From an uncultured Bryobacterales bacterium (GTDB lineage: Bacteria; Acidobacteriota; Terriglobia; Bryobacterales; UBA6623), in contig CATOTH010000001.1 in NCBI GenBank assembly GCA_951813065.1, positions 248,001 to 312,000 on the forward strand: a stretch of DNA of 64,000 bases. Reading direction: 5' to 3'. This document shows, one piece after another, positions 52,611 to 62,400 of the stretch; position 1 is the stretch's first letter, and each line of letters begins with the position of its first letter. A program made the translations under genes and the position numbers. The notes beneath the pieces are model-generated. The model worked only from the letters and a program-made list of their open reading frames with translations. It did not search any database and had not been told where the DNA came from.

Positions 52611-54227
52611 TTAGATGCTCAACTCCTGGACATTCTGCTTGCGCCGCAAGCCGAGGTCGAAAATCAGTCTCGATACAAACACCGAGGTGAAGAGATTGGC
52701 GAGCAGGCCGATCGCCAGGGTCACGGCGAACCCGCGCACCGGGCCCCGGCCGAAGAGAAACAGGAAGGCCGCCGCGATGATCGTCGTGAGATTCGTGTCG
52801 ATGATCGTCAAGAACGCCTTTCCGAAACCCGCGTTGAGGGCCGCCACAACGGGTTTGCCCTGGTCCAGTTCCTCGCGGATGCGCTCGAAGATCAGCACGT
52901 TCGCGTCCACGGCCATGCCAATCGTGAGGATGATACCGGCGATGCCGGGCAGCGTGAGCGTGAACCCGAACACACTCAGTACTGCGAGCAAAATCAGCAA
53001 GTTGAAGAACAGAGCCAGATTGGCGTTGAAGCCCGCGCTGCGATAGTACAGGAACATCACCAGCACAATGATGGCAACGCCCCAGATTGCGCTGTTGACG
53101 CCCTGGTTGATCGATTCGGCCCCAAGGGAGGCGCCAACCGTGCGCTCCTCCAGATACACAACAGAAGCCGGCAGCGAGCCGGCCCGGAGCACCAAGGCCA
53201 GATCGAGTGCCTCCGTCTGCGAATCGATGTTGTTGATAACGCCATCCGTTTCGATGCGGGACTCGATCGAGGCGACGCTTTGGATGCGGCGGTCGAGAAC
53301 GACCGCAAGGCTCTGGTTGATGTTCGCCTGAGTGAAAATCCCGAAGCGCTGACCGGCCTGCCGCGAAAGACTGAAGGCAACCTGCCACGCCACCGGGTTC
53401 TGCTGGTCGCGCCCGGCGGCGGCGGAGCGGAGGTCGCGGCCGGTGACCACCGCATTGCGCTGCAGCAGGTACCATTCGCTACGACCGCGCTCGGCATAAT
53501 GGGCCAGTTCGCTGTTCGCCGGCAAGATACCGTTGTTCTGGGTGCGCGCCGCCTCGGGGCTGTTGTACGGCCCCCCGATGACCAGCTTGATCTCCAGCTG
53601 GGCTGACATCTGCAGAAGGTTCATGACCCGGGCGGGGTCGCTCACACCCGGCAGTTGCACGAGGATCTCGTGCTCGGCCTCGGCGCGCCCATGCTGCTGG
53701 ATCACCGGCTCGGTAAGGCCGAGGCCGTTGATCCGGTTCTCGATCGTGGCCATGGACTGCTGCAGGGTTTCCGCCTTCAACCGGAGCAACTCGGACGGAC
53801 GCACCGTGAGGGCAAACGAGCCCCCTCCGGTCGAATTGGGCAGCCAGCTCGGCGCTTCCTGCTCCAGAATCTCGCGCACGTCGCTGACGCGGGTGGTCGG
53901 CGTGCCCTCGAGCTGGATTTCGATACCGTCGGCTTCCTCGATTGACTGCGGGTCATTGCGCCGCAGCACGCTGTACACAATGTCGGCCTGGGCCAGGCGC
54001 GCCTTAATCCGGTCAATCGTCAGGTCCGCTTCGGACTTCAGCGAATCCTGCACCTGGATCTGCAGGATCAGGTGGGTACCGCCCTTGAGGTCCAGGCCCA
54101 GCGCGATCTTCTCCGAAAGGTTTTGCTTGATTGCTTCCCTCGTCGGGGTCAGGCCGATGACCCACCAGAAACAAAGCGCGAATACCGCCAGAACCAGCAG
54201 GATTCTCAGTGTGAACCGGCCATTCAT
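52611..54227 (-). CDS. secD: protein translocase subunit SecD
   Basis: SecD (538 residues) has an N-terminal membrane helix (ILLVLAVFALCFWWVIGL), LGLDLKGGTHLILQIQ, the P1 head region with LGLTEPVIQQHGRAEAEHEI and LPGVSDPARVMNLL, and a five-helix RND domain: LTLPGIAGIILTIGMAVDANVLIFERIREE and AFLTIIDTNLTTIIAAAFLF. It forms a complex with SecF and YajC at the SecYEG channel. It follows yajC by 24 bp on the same strand. Confidence 0.96.
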   Translation of the reverse strand: MNGRFTLRILLVLAVFALCFWWVIGLTPTREAIKQNLSEKIALGLDLKGGTHLILQIQVQDSLKSEADLTIDRIKARLAQADIVYSVLRRNDPQSIEEADGIEIQLEGTPTTRVSDVREILEQEAPSWLPNSTGGGSFALTVRPSELLRLKAETLQQSMATIENRINGLGLTEPVIQQHGRAEAEHEILVQLPGVSDPARVMNLLQMSAQLEIKLVIGGPYNSPEAARTQNNGILPANSELAHYAERGRSEWYLLQRNAVVTGRDLRSAAAGRDQQNPVAWQVAFSLSRQAGQRFGIFTQANINQSLAVVLDRRIQSVASIESRIETDGVINNIDSQTEALDLALVLRAGSLPASVVYLEERTVGASLGAESINQGVNSAIWGVAIIVLVMFLYYRSAGFNANLALFFNLLILLAVLSVFGFTLTLPGIAGIILTIGMAVDANVLIFERIREELDQGKPVVAALNAGFGKAFLTIIDTNLTTIIAAAFLFLFGRGPVRGFAVTLAIGLLANLFTSVFVSRLIFDLGLRRKQNVQELSI

Positions 54228-54251
54228 ATCGACTGTGGGGAACGCAAGCGG

Positions 54252-54572
54252 TTAGTTGCTGGGCTTCTCCGCCATGCCAACCACTGCGTTTCGGGCGAAC
54301 TCCAGCTTCGTGCCGTCAGGCGGGATCCGCAGGGTGATCTTCGTGTCGGCCAAGCCCACGACCGTGCCGGTGATCCCACCGTTCGTGACGACCTGATCGC
54401 CGGAGGCAAGGTTAGCCAGCATCGCTTCAAGCTTCTTCTGCCGCTTGCGCGCGGGCCAGATCACCAGCAAGAAGAAGATACCGAAAAGCAGGAGTATCGG
54501 CACGAATGCCCCGAAGCCCGACTGCTGCAGCAGTATGGCTGGCGGAGGCATGCACATGGCGGCGTGTTCCAT
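54252..54572 (-). CDS. yajC: preprotein translocase subunit YajC
   Basis: YajC is a small accessory membrane protein of the SecDF complex. One helix (FVPILLLFGIFFLLVIWPAR) is followed by KRQKKLEAMLANLASGDQVVTNGGITGTV, the family signature. The start is uncertain: ATGs at 54572, 54557 and 54551 are all possible, and an open extension to 54647 is unconserved. The first gives 106 residues, near E. coli YajC (110). It lies between tgt and secD, the most common gene order in bacteria. Confidence 0.92.
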   Translation of the reverse strand: MEHAAMCMPPPAILLQQSGFGAFVPILLLFGIFFLLVIWPARKRQKKLEAMLANLASGDQVVTNGGITGTVVGLADTKITLRIPPDGTKLEFARNAVVGMAEKPSN

Positions 54573-54695
54573 GGTGAACAGGTGCACGGCGATTGCGGGG
54601 ATGCGGGTGGAAAGCCGACGCGCCCTTGGCGCTGGGCCAGCTAACACTATAGCGAAGTCTGGTCAGTCCGAATCGCTCCAGCCGGAACAATTCGC

Positions 54696-55817
54696 TTAGC
54701 CGATTTCCGCAGCCACACGCCGCAGGTACTCCGGCAAGCACCCCGAAATAATAGCTTCTCGCATCTGGCGGACCCTGTCAAGATACAGCGTCAGATTGTG
54801 CAGGGTCGCTAGGGTCGAGAACAGCATCTCCTTCGCCAGAAAGAGATGACGGAGATAGGCACGGCTAAAGTTCCGGCAGACGTAGCAATGGCAAGCGGGG
54901 TCCACTGGACCATGGTCGGACGTATGGACTGCATTCTTGATCATGATTTTCCCCGAACCCGTGAACAGGCATCCATTCCGCGCGTTGCGAGACGGCAGGA
55001 CACAATCCATCATGTCGATGCCCAACGCGATATATTCGCCCAGTTCGTGCGGCATCCCGACACCCATCGCGTAACGTGGCTTGTCACGCGGCAGGTGCTC
55101 CTCGCACGCGGCGGTCATCTCGAAGCTGAGAGGGCGCGGCTCACCAACAGAGAGACCTCCGATCGCATAGCCCGGGGCATCAAGCTCGACGAGCCGTCGC
55201 GCGCACTCGCGCCGTAACGAGACGTGCGTGGCCCCTTGCACGATTGGGAAAAGCTGCGCGCGGGAATCTACGCCGGCAATCCTCCAGTGATCAAATGACC
55301 GGCCAGCCCAGCGGATCGTCAGTTCCATCGAATCACGAGCCTGGCGCTCGCTGGCGGGATATGGCGTGCAATCGTCCAGGACCATCATCACGTCGCTGCC
55401 AAGTGCGCGCTGGATATCAACCGCGGATTCGGGACTCAGGAACCGGCTCGACCCGTCGAGATGGGACCGGAATGCCACGCCTTCCTCGGTGATCGTGCGC
55501 AGGCCCGCGAGACTGAAGACTTGGTACCCGCCCGAATCGGTGAGCAGGCTGCGCGGCCAGCCCATGAACCGATGCAGCCCTCCGCCCGCCTCAATGGTGT
55601 CGGCGCCGGGCCGTAGCCAGAGATGGTAGGTGTTGGCAAGCAAGACACGCGCATCAAGTTCATCGGCCAGTTGCCTGGGAGTCAGCGCCTTGACCGTCGC
55701 TTGCGTGCCAACCGGCATGAACACGGGAGTCTCGACCGAGCCGTGCGGGGTTTGGAGCACTCCGGCGCGAGCGCGCGTGTGAGGGCACTCCGCAACGACT
55801 TCGAACTGGGGTGTCAC
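54696..55817 (-). CDS. tgt: tRNA-guanine transglycosylase
   Basis: Tgt (373 residues, full length) exchanges guanine 34 for preQ1 in tRNAs with GUN anticodons, a step of queuosine synthesis. Conserved sites are FMPVGTQATVKAL, LLANTYHLWLRPG, LLTDSGGYQVFSL (catalytic-site Asp), SDVMMVLDDCTPYP, FPIVQGATH, AIGGLSVGEP and RNGCLFTGSGKIMIKN. The zinc site is CHCYVCRNFSRAYLRHL. It begins the tgt-yajC-secD-secF run and has no queA beside it. Confidence 0.96.
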   Translation of the reverse strand: MTPQFEVVAECPHTRARAGVLQTPHGSVETPVFMPVGTQATVKALTPRQLADELDARVLLANTYHLWLRPGADTIEAGGGLHRFMGWPRSLLTDSGGYQVFSLAGLRTITEEGVAFRSHLDGSSRFLSPESAVDIQRALGSDVMMVLDDCTPYPASERQARDSMELTIRWAGRSFDHWRIAGVDSRAQLFPIVQGATHVSLRRECARRLVELDAPGYAIGGLSVGEPRPLSFEMTAACEEHLPRDKPRYAMGVGMPHELGEYIALGIDMMDCVLPSRNARNGCLFTGSGKIMIKNAVHTSDHGPVDPACHCYVCRNFSRAYLRHLFLAKEMLFSTLATLHNLTLYLDRVRQMREAIISGCLPEYLRRVAAEIG

Positions 55818-56077
55818 TGTAGCCGCCGTTCACTAGTGTGGCCCAAGCCGCACCCGCTCCAGCCTCGCGGCAGTCCGGCCTGTCGCATTCGGAGCGAGAG
55901 TAGCAACCGAGTAGCAAGCAGAGTGTGAGGCAGCCAACCTGCGCGGGGGAAGTGCTTGCCGCGCCATGCGAACCATTTGCCCGTGCCCCCGGCGGAGCGT
56001 CCGGGGCCACTGGTCGATCTGGGTGATCAGGCCGGCCTGTGGGCGCGCCACAACGTGTGCCCGGATCTCGGCGTTGC

Positions 56078-56083
56078 TATATT
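56078..56083 (+). promoter_or_regulatory. weak candidate extended -10 for the ferredoxin gene
   Basis: TATATT with a TGC directly before it (extended -10, TGn) would start transcription near 56090. That would exclude the ATG at 56087 and favour the ATG at 56108 as start codon. No convincing -35 was found. Confidence 0.3.
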
Positions 56084-56107
56084 GAAATGTCGAAGCTAGG
56101 CTCCGCC

Positions 56108-56623
56108 ATGCCAGACCAGCCTATTAAGGACCAACCAACAAACCCCAAGCGGCCGGTCGAGGCCAAGGCCGCGGGCCCCGCTGGGGATGTGGCGGCACGT
56201 CGCAAGGCGGCTGCCGAAGAACGCAAGCGCAAGGCCCGGGAAGAGGCCCTGCGAATTGCTGCTCTCACACCCCTGGAAGCACCTCACGCCAAGGGTTGGC
56301 CGTGGTCCGAAGGCGGGATGACAGGGAATCGCAAGAAGAAGCCTGCGCTGCTCGCGATAACCAACGACAATTGCACGGGCTGTGCGGGGTCACCGGTCTG
56401 CATTAACTACTGCCCGGTGGATGAGTGCATGTACTGGGTCGACGACGAGGACCACCCGCCATTTGGACGGATCGAAGTCGATGGCCAGACGTGCATAGGC
56501 TGCAAGCAATGCATCTCCAAAGGGCCAGACGGCACGTTCTTGGACGGGTGCCCGTGGGACGCAATCGACATGGTGCCGGTGGCCGACGTCGAGGGCAAGC
56601 TGAACGTGAAGTACGAGTTCTAG
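56108..56623 (+). CDS. 2x[4Fe-4S] ferredoxin-like protein
   Basis: The 171-residue protein (ATG at 56108; an ATG at 56087 adds 7 residues) has a basic, Ala/Lys-rich N-terminal half (ARRKAAAEERKRKAREEALR) and a C-terminal ferredoxin domain. Cluster one uses C89, C92, C98 and C102 in NCTGCAGSPVCINYCP; cluster two uses C129, C132, C135 and C148 in TCIGCKQC and GCPWDAI. Both sites have insertions relative to the plain CxxCxxCxxxCP pattern. It would carry electrons in the cytoplasm. A rhodanese gene follows within 50 bp on the same strand, hinting at a sulfur-linked role. Confidence 0.83.
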   Translation: MPDQPIKDQPTNPKRPVEAKAAGPAGDVAARRKAAAEERKRKAREEALRIAALTPLEAPHAKGWPWSEGGMTGNRKKKPALLAITNDNCTGCAGSPVCINYCPVDECMYWVDDEDHPPFGRIEVDGQTCIGCKQCISKGPDGTFLDGCPWDAIDMVPVADVEGKLNVKYEF

Positions 56624-56670
56624 CCGCTCCCGCCTGTCGTCGGATAATCGCTCATCATCAGGCAGTCGGC

Positions 56671-57042
56671 ATGCAGCACTCCGAGAAGTTCCTGGCAATT
56701 GTCGAAGACGCCAAGTCGCGGATTCGGGAGACTACAACGGACGAGGTCCGAGCGGATCTCGCATCCGGCGCGGAATTCAGACTGATCGACACGCGCGAGG
56801 AGTCCGAGTGGAACGCGGGGCATGCGGAGGGCGCAATCCACCTGGGCAAGGGCACTATCGAACGTGACATCGAGATGGCCGTCCCTGATGAAGGTTCGAA
56901 GATCGTGCTCTATTGCGGCGGCGGGTACCGGTCGGCTCTTGCCGCCGACGCTTTGCAGAAAATGGGATACCGCAGGGTATATTCGCTCGCAGGGGGCTGG
57001 CGCGCCTGGCGGGCGGCGGGACTGCCGTTGGACCCAAGCTGA
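56671..57042 (+). CDS. single-domain rhodanese-like sulfurtransferase
   Basis: The 123-residue protein from the ATG at 56671 is one rhodanese domain: FRLIDTREESEWNAGHAEGAIHLG at the front and LYCGGGYRSALAADALQKMGY with the active-site Cys82 (CGGGYRS loop), then VYSLAGGWRAW. The six-residue loop fits a sulfurtransferase rather than a phosphatase of the Cdc25 type, whose loop is seven. It has a helical N-terminal extension of about 28 residues. It follows the ferredoxin gene by 47 bp and is likely cotranscribed. Confidence 0.88.
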   Translation: MQHSEKFLAIVEDAKSRIRETTTDEVRADLASGAEFRLIDTREESEWNAGHAEGAIHLGKGTIERDIEMAVPDEGSKIVLYCGGGYRSALAADALQKMGYRRVYSLAGGWRAWRAAGLPLDPS

Positions 57043-57063
57043 GAGGCCGACGGTCTGGAACCG

Positions 57064-57825
57064 CTACTTGGCCGAATCTTGAACGAGCAGATCGACCGAG
57101 GCCGCCGCCGGAGTGCAAACGAGTCGGGTACCGCCAGGTAGGTTGAGCGGCGTTCGGAACCAGTAGTCCGAGGTGCCCGGGGGCCGAGGACCGCTCAGCC
57201 ACAGCAGATGCTCGACACTTCCGTCCGGCAAATGCGCCGTCAATTGAAGCCAGCCGGAACCTGGTCCGTTGCCAGCGCGCGCTCCCACAGCCACCACCGC
57301 GCGGTCGAGCCGGAGGTCTCCCCGAATAGTCCGTCGCCGCGCGGCCGGGCGGGATTCGACGGTACGAGAATTGTGATCGTGAGGCGGTTGCAAGTACTTG
57401 GGATCTCCTTCGGGCGCACCGCCCTCCACCCAACTCGATATCACGGCGATTTCAGGAAGCGACAGGCTCGGATCATCGAGGAAGGCCCCGAAGCCCTTCA
57501 CGGCACCCCAAGGCGGCATGCGTTTGGTGAGAACCTGGTGCTTGATTGCCTTCGCCCAAGGACGCACTTCCGCATAGGTCATGAGTGGCATCGGAGCCTC
57601 TCCACCGGGACGATGGCAACGCGTGCAGCGATTCGAGAAGATCTGCGAGACGTTGCGAGTCCACGTCAGTTCTGTGGTAATCGCCTCGTGGCTCAAAGCC
57701 GGTCCCGGTGCAAAGGCCGCTGCCGACAGGACCGAGGTTGCCACGGTGACCGGTACCCAGTGCCTCTCGAGGCGTGGACGTCGAGCTTGGAACAGCACAG
57801 GGATCGGCAATCCCCAGGGAATCAC
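57064..57825 (-). CDS. secreted cytochrome c-type protein, short paralogue
   Basis: The start is a GTG at 57823-57825 overlapping the upstream TGA (GTGA), so translation is probably coupled to the larger cytochrome gene. The 253-residue product has a hydrophobic signal region (VPVTVATSVLSAAAFAPGPA), then a haem domain: VSQIFSNRCTRCHRPGGEAP (CxxCH), LMTYAEVRPWAKAIK, RMPPWGAV and VISSWVEGGAPEGDP. These match the N-terminal haem domain of the 57822-59117 protein closely. The copper monooxygenase-like domain of that protein is absent; a short beta-rich tail (GSGWLQLTAHLPDGSVEHLL) replaces it. Confidence 0.8.
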   Translation of the reverse strand: MIPWGLPIPVLFQARRPRLERHWVPVTVATSVLSAAAFAPGPALSHEAITTELTWTRNVSQIFSNRCTRCHRPGGEAPMPLMTYAEVRPWAKAIKHQVLTKRMPPWGAVKGFGAFLDDPSLSLPEIAVISSWVEGGAPEGDPKYLQPPHDHNSRTVESRPAARRRTIRGDLRLDRAVVAVGARAGNGPGSGWLQLTAHLPDGSVEHLLWLSGPRPPGTSDYWFRTPLNLPGGTRLVCTPAAASVDLLVQDSAK

Positions 57826-59117
57826 TCAACCCGCGCGGAGTCGCGCTTCGCTTGCGTGAGGTAGGGGCCCAGATCCGCCCCGGCGTCAACCGCGATATCG
57901 AAGAATCCGATCATCATCTCTTCCCAACTCTGATCACCCCAGCGCACCTCGACCGATGGGTCCGGATTGTCAGGATTGTTCGGTGAATTATCGAAATGTG
58001 CCAAGCAATCGATCGCAGTGCCGGCTGGCAGGACCTTGGGGTCCCTAAGGTAGTACACGTACTGCCACTCGAAGTCATATTTCGGAACGCTCAGCAAAAC
58101 CTCGGACCGTCCGTCCGGATACCGCAGATCGTAGCGGAAGTCCTTGCCTCTCAGATGCATGTGAGGTAACACGCTCACCAATTCGACGTCGCGATTGAGC
58201 ACCCATTTCGCTTCGACCGGATGACGGTCAGCGCCTGGCGGAATCACGAATTTCCCATTGGAGGCAGACATTGTCACCACCCGCTTGGCGGGCGGTTTGT
58301 CAAGGAACCGGAATCCGACGCGAGTCTGATCGAAAGCCTCCTCGCCAGATGCCGTATAGTGCATCTGCAAGACAATGTCAGCCCCTACGGGAAGCATCTT
58401 GGCGTAGTTTCCATCGCTCCATTCGAAGGGCTGCATGCCTGGAGCGAAACCGGCCAACAGTTCGCGGTATTCGTTACGCTCCTCCTCGCGGTCTTTCTTC
58501 TTTCTGGCGTCGGGCACGAAAATCTTGCCGGGGACCGCGTCCTCAAGCCAAACCGAATCTTTCGGTCGCATATAGGCGATCACGTGGTGAACGACCTCAC
58601 GGTTGTCCGGCCGGACCTCGGCCGCCGTGACCCACTTGTCTTCTGCCAGGCCCGTCGGAATCACGACGTATTGATAGTCAATCGTGCCCTCTTCCGGAAC
58701 CCGGAACGCTTCGGGCATTTCGAGCACCAGGTCAGGCTTGCCGATGTTCCAGCCGTCGACGAAGGCACGCGGTTCAAGACGCTTGGCCGGATCGCCGCGG
58801 GCAGCCCCCGATTCGACCCAGTCGAGGATCATCTGCTTTTCTGTCGGCGCCAGCACATGGGCGTTCGACCACTCTCCGTACCTCGGGTCGGCGAACCATG
58901 GCGGCATGCGATCCAGAGCCACAGCTTCCTGGATGGCACGCGCCCAAGGACGCACCTCGTCATAACTCAACAGAGACATTGGCGCGGACTCTCCCGGACG
59001 GTGGCACTGCTGGCAGTGCTTCTGCAGGAGAGGCTCCACATCCGCATGAAACGTAGGTTGGGCGCCAGCGAAAAGCGGGAGAGCGGGAACCAGGAAAATC
59101 GAAAGCAAACGGGTCAT
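57822..59117 (-). CDS. secreted cytochrome c fused to copper type II (PHM-like) monooxygenase fold
   Basis: From the ATG at 59115-59117 the product has 431 residues with a signal peptide (TRLLSIFLVPALPLFAGAQ). An N-terminal haem domain follows: HADVEPLLQKHCQQCHRPGE (CQQCH) and RMPPWFADPRYGEW. The rest resembles peptidylglycine monooxygenase-like copper proteins: REVVHHVIAYMRP (His-His), IVLQMHYTASGEE, and ELVSVLPHMHLRGKDFRYDL with HMH, candidates for the two copper sites. It ends near a conserved DNSPNNPDNPDP region and EMMIGFFDIA. Such proteins are common in Acidobacteriota and Planctomycetota, with unknown substrate. Two paralogues are in the window, one coupled downstream and one beyond dnaE. 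Confidence 0.82.
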   Translation of the reverse strand: MTRLLSIFLVPALPLFAGAQPTFHADVEPLLQKHCQQCHRPGESAPMSLLSYDEVRPWARAIQEAVALDRMPPWFADPRYGEWSNAHVLAPTEKQMILDWVESGAARGDPAKRLEPRAFVDGWNIGKPDLVLEMPEAFRVPEEGTIDYQYVVIPTGLAEDKWVTAAEVRPDNREVVHHVIAYMRPKDSVWLEDAVPGKIFVPDARKKKDREEERNEYRELLAGFAPGMQPFEWSDGNYAKMLPVGADIVLQMHYTASGEEAFDQTRVGFRFLDKPPAKRVVTMSASNGKFVIPPGADRHPVEAKWVLNRDVELVSVLPHMHLRGKDFRYDLRYPDGRSEVLLSVPKYDFEWQYVYYLRDPKVLPAGTAIDCLAHFDNSPNNPDNPDPSVEVRWGDQSWEEMMIGFFDIAVDAGADLGPYLTQAKRDSARVE

Positions 59118-59448
59118 CAGCGCCTCTCGACCTAGCCTAACAAAAGGGGCCGGTTCTTGCTTGGTGCCAAGTCCTCCTGTGTCGGCATGGGAACGGTCCT
59201 TCACGACGGCCAATGTGCCATGACGATCAGGCTGCAACGGCTGCCCTCACAGTCAGTAGACAACCGATTGGCATGACTGTCGGTGTCGTCGCTCGGGGTG
59301 CAACGCGTGCCAGACGTACGAGGACCCACCCGCCCTGAACGGCCGGACAGGATTGGCTAAGGGCCTTTTCCTGGTGAGCCCGCCACCAGGCCCCTGGAAC
59401 TGGCGCGCCCGGGATTCCTGTCAGTACGCTCGGGCTCCGCGATCGCAA
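59118..59448. other. intergenic, no gene seen
   Basis: These 331 bp lie between the start of the cytochrome/PHM-like gene and the stop of dnaE on the same strand, so they should hold the promoter of the cytochrome pair. No clear hexamers, terminator hairpin or small gene was recognised. Confidence 0.45.
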
Positions 59449-62400
59449 TCAGCGCTGGATCTCGACGGACCCCTTTCCGCATAGCTTTTCGACGCCCTCC
59501 CGAAACTCACGACCGGCATTGACTCGCGACTCCACGTCATAGATGACCAAGTAGTCACGAGGCCGCTCGAGCCGGAAGCGCACATCCGTTTCGCCAGGAT
59601 GCTTCCGGAACAATTCCAGGAGGCGCCCAGCAACACCGGAGACTTCCTCTTGGCCACCATTCAGGGTCACCGTGATCGAAACATGCTCCACCTTCGGAGG
59701 CCGAGCGTTCTCCAGAGCCGTCACTTGCCCAACCGAGACCTTTCGCCGTGCATCATCCTCCGCCCTGACCGAGCCCCTAATGAACACGGGGCGGTCCGCC
59801 ACCAACTCGCTCTCGACCTGTGGAAACTGATTCGCAAATACCAACAGGTCGACGCTGCCCTGCCTGTCCTCGAGGATCGCGCTGGCCCATGGCCGGCCTT
59901 CGCGGTTCTTGCGAGGCTGGATGCCATGCAAGATGCCGCACAGTGCAACTTCTGAATTGTTCGGCAGATTTGCCAGCGCAGTGCTCTCAACGACTTCCAG
60001 TTCGTCGATCTGCTTCCTAAAAGAATCCAGTGGGTGCCCGGTCACGTAGTACCCGAGAGCCTCTTTTTCGTACAACAGCCGTTCCGGCTCGGTCCACTCC
60101 TCTCGCGCCGGAATCTCGAAGGTGTCCTCGCCGTCCGCGACGCCCCAGCCACCGAAAAGGCCTTCCTGTCCGGTTTCGCGGTCACGCTGCGCCTTTTGGC
60201 CAGCTTCGACAACTCCATCGACGGCCGCCAAGAGCTGCGCCCGATGTCCGCCCAGTCCGTCCATCGCGCCTGCCTTGATCGCGCTCTCCACCATACGCTT
60301 GTTGACCTTGGCCCAATCGACGCGTGAACAGAAATCCATCAGCGAGGCGAAGCCGCCGCCATCCTCCTCACGGACCCTGATGATGGATTCGACCGCGTTC
60401 CTGCCGACCTGCTTGATGGCGCCGAGGCCAAACCGGATCGCGCTCTCACCGGAGGGCGTGAAGTCCCAGTACGAGTCCGCAATCTTGGGTGGCAGGATCT
60501 CGATGCCCATCTCACGGCATTCATTGAGGTACAGGCGCACCTTTTCCGGGTTGCCCAATTCCGCACTCAGCAGCGACGCCATGAATTCGACCGTGAAATG
60601 GGTCTTGAGATACGCCGTCACGTATGCGAGCAGGCCGTACGCTGCTGAATGGGACTTGTTGAAGCCATACCCAGCAAATTGCTCCATGAGGTCGAACAGC
60701 TTGCGGGCGGCCCCTTCCGGATGGCCTCGCTTCTTGGCCCCATCTAGGAACCGAACGCGTTGCTCGGCCATTTCCTCCGGCTTCTTCTTGCCCATCGCGC
60801 GGCGCAAAAGGTCCGCCTCGCCCAGCGAGTAGCCCGCAACGAGATTCGCGATCTGCATGACCTGCTCCTGGTAGACGATGACGCCGTAAGTCTCCTTGAG
60901 AAGCGGCTCGATCGCGGGCAGGATGTAGGTGACACGCTTGCGGCCATGCTTGCGGTCGATGAAGTCAGGGATCATGCCGCCTTGAATCGGTCCGGGCCGG
61001 TAGAGCGCGTTAAGGGCACACAGGTCCTCCAGGCGCTCCGGCTTGTATCGCAGGCAAATATCGCGCATCCCCTTGGACTCAAACTGGAAAATGCCATTGG
61101 TCATCCCGTTGACGAACAACTCAAAGGTCTTGGCGTCGTCGAGCGGTAACGTCTCTTGGCTCAATCTCTGGCCGTGGCGTTTCTCGATCCACTCGAAGGT
61201 CGACTCGATGATTGTCAGAGTCGTCAGCCCAAGAAAATCCATCTTCAGCAGCCCCATGGTGTCGAGGCTTTTCATGTCGTACTGGGTGACGATTTCGTCC
61301 TTGTTCGTCTTGTAGAGCGGAACAAGGTTCTTCAGGGGCTGGGGCGCGATGACGACACCCGCAGCATGTACGGAAGCATTTCGGGCTATTCCCTCCAAGC
61401 GCTTCGCCGTCTCCATCAGGCTCGCGACATCCTTGTCCTCGCGCATCTTTTCCTGTAACTGCGGCTCTTTCTCGATTGCGTCGTCTAGCGTGATCTTCAG
61501 CACATTCGGCACGAGCTTCGTGAGACGGTCTACTTGCCCAAAGCTCATGTCCATCACCCGCCCTACATCCTTGATCGCAGCCTTCGTCGCCATCGTGTTG
61601 AAGGTGATGATCTGCGACACCTGCTCGCGGCCATACTTTTCAGTGACATAGCGGATCACCTCGCCACGCCGATGCATGCAAAAGTCGATGTCGACATCAG
61701 GCATGGACTTGCGCTCGATATTCAGGAATCGCTCGAACAGCAAGCCGTATTGCAAGGGGTCGATGTCGGTGATCGACATTGCGTAGGCAACGAGGGAACC
61801 GGCGGCGGATCCGCGCCCGGGACCCACGGGGATCCTCCGCTCCTTGGCGTAGCGGATGAAGTCCCAGACGATCAAGAAATACCCGGAGTACTGCATTTGC
61901 TGGATGACCTTGATCTCGTGGTCAAGCCGCTCTTCGTACTCGGCAATCGGCATTCTCAATTGGCCGTTCGCATCCAATTCCTGCAACCGCGAACGGCGGA
62001 TCTCGAAGCCTTGGCGCGCAACGTATTCGAAATACGTGTGAATCGTATGGTCTTCAGGGACGGCGAACTGCGGGAACGGGTCGCCAACCGGTTCCAGGCT
62101 CAGGTTGCACATCTCGGAGATCTCCCAGGTGCGATCCAGAGGCGCCGTGTCACCGTCGAACAACGCAGCCATCTGTTCGCGCGTCTTGAGGTAGAACTCC
62201 TGCGTTCCAAATCGCATTCGCTTCGGATCACTGAGCGTTCTCCCGGTTTGCACGCACAGCAGCGCCTCGTGGGCCCCTGCATCTTCCTTGGTCAGGTAGT
62301 GGGCATCGTTGGTCGCAACCAAGGGGATCCCGGTCTCCTGGGCCAGGCGGAACTGGAGCGGAATCAGTTTCTTGTCCAAGTCCAGACCGTGATCTTGGAT

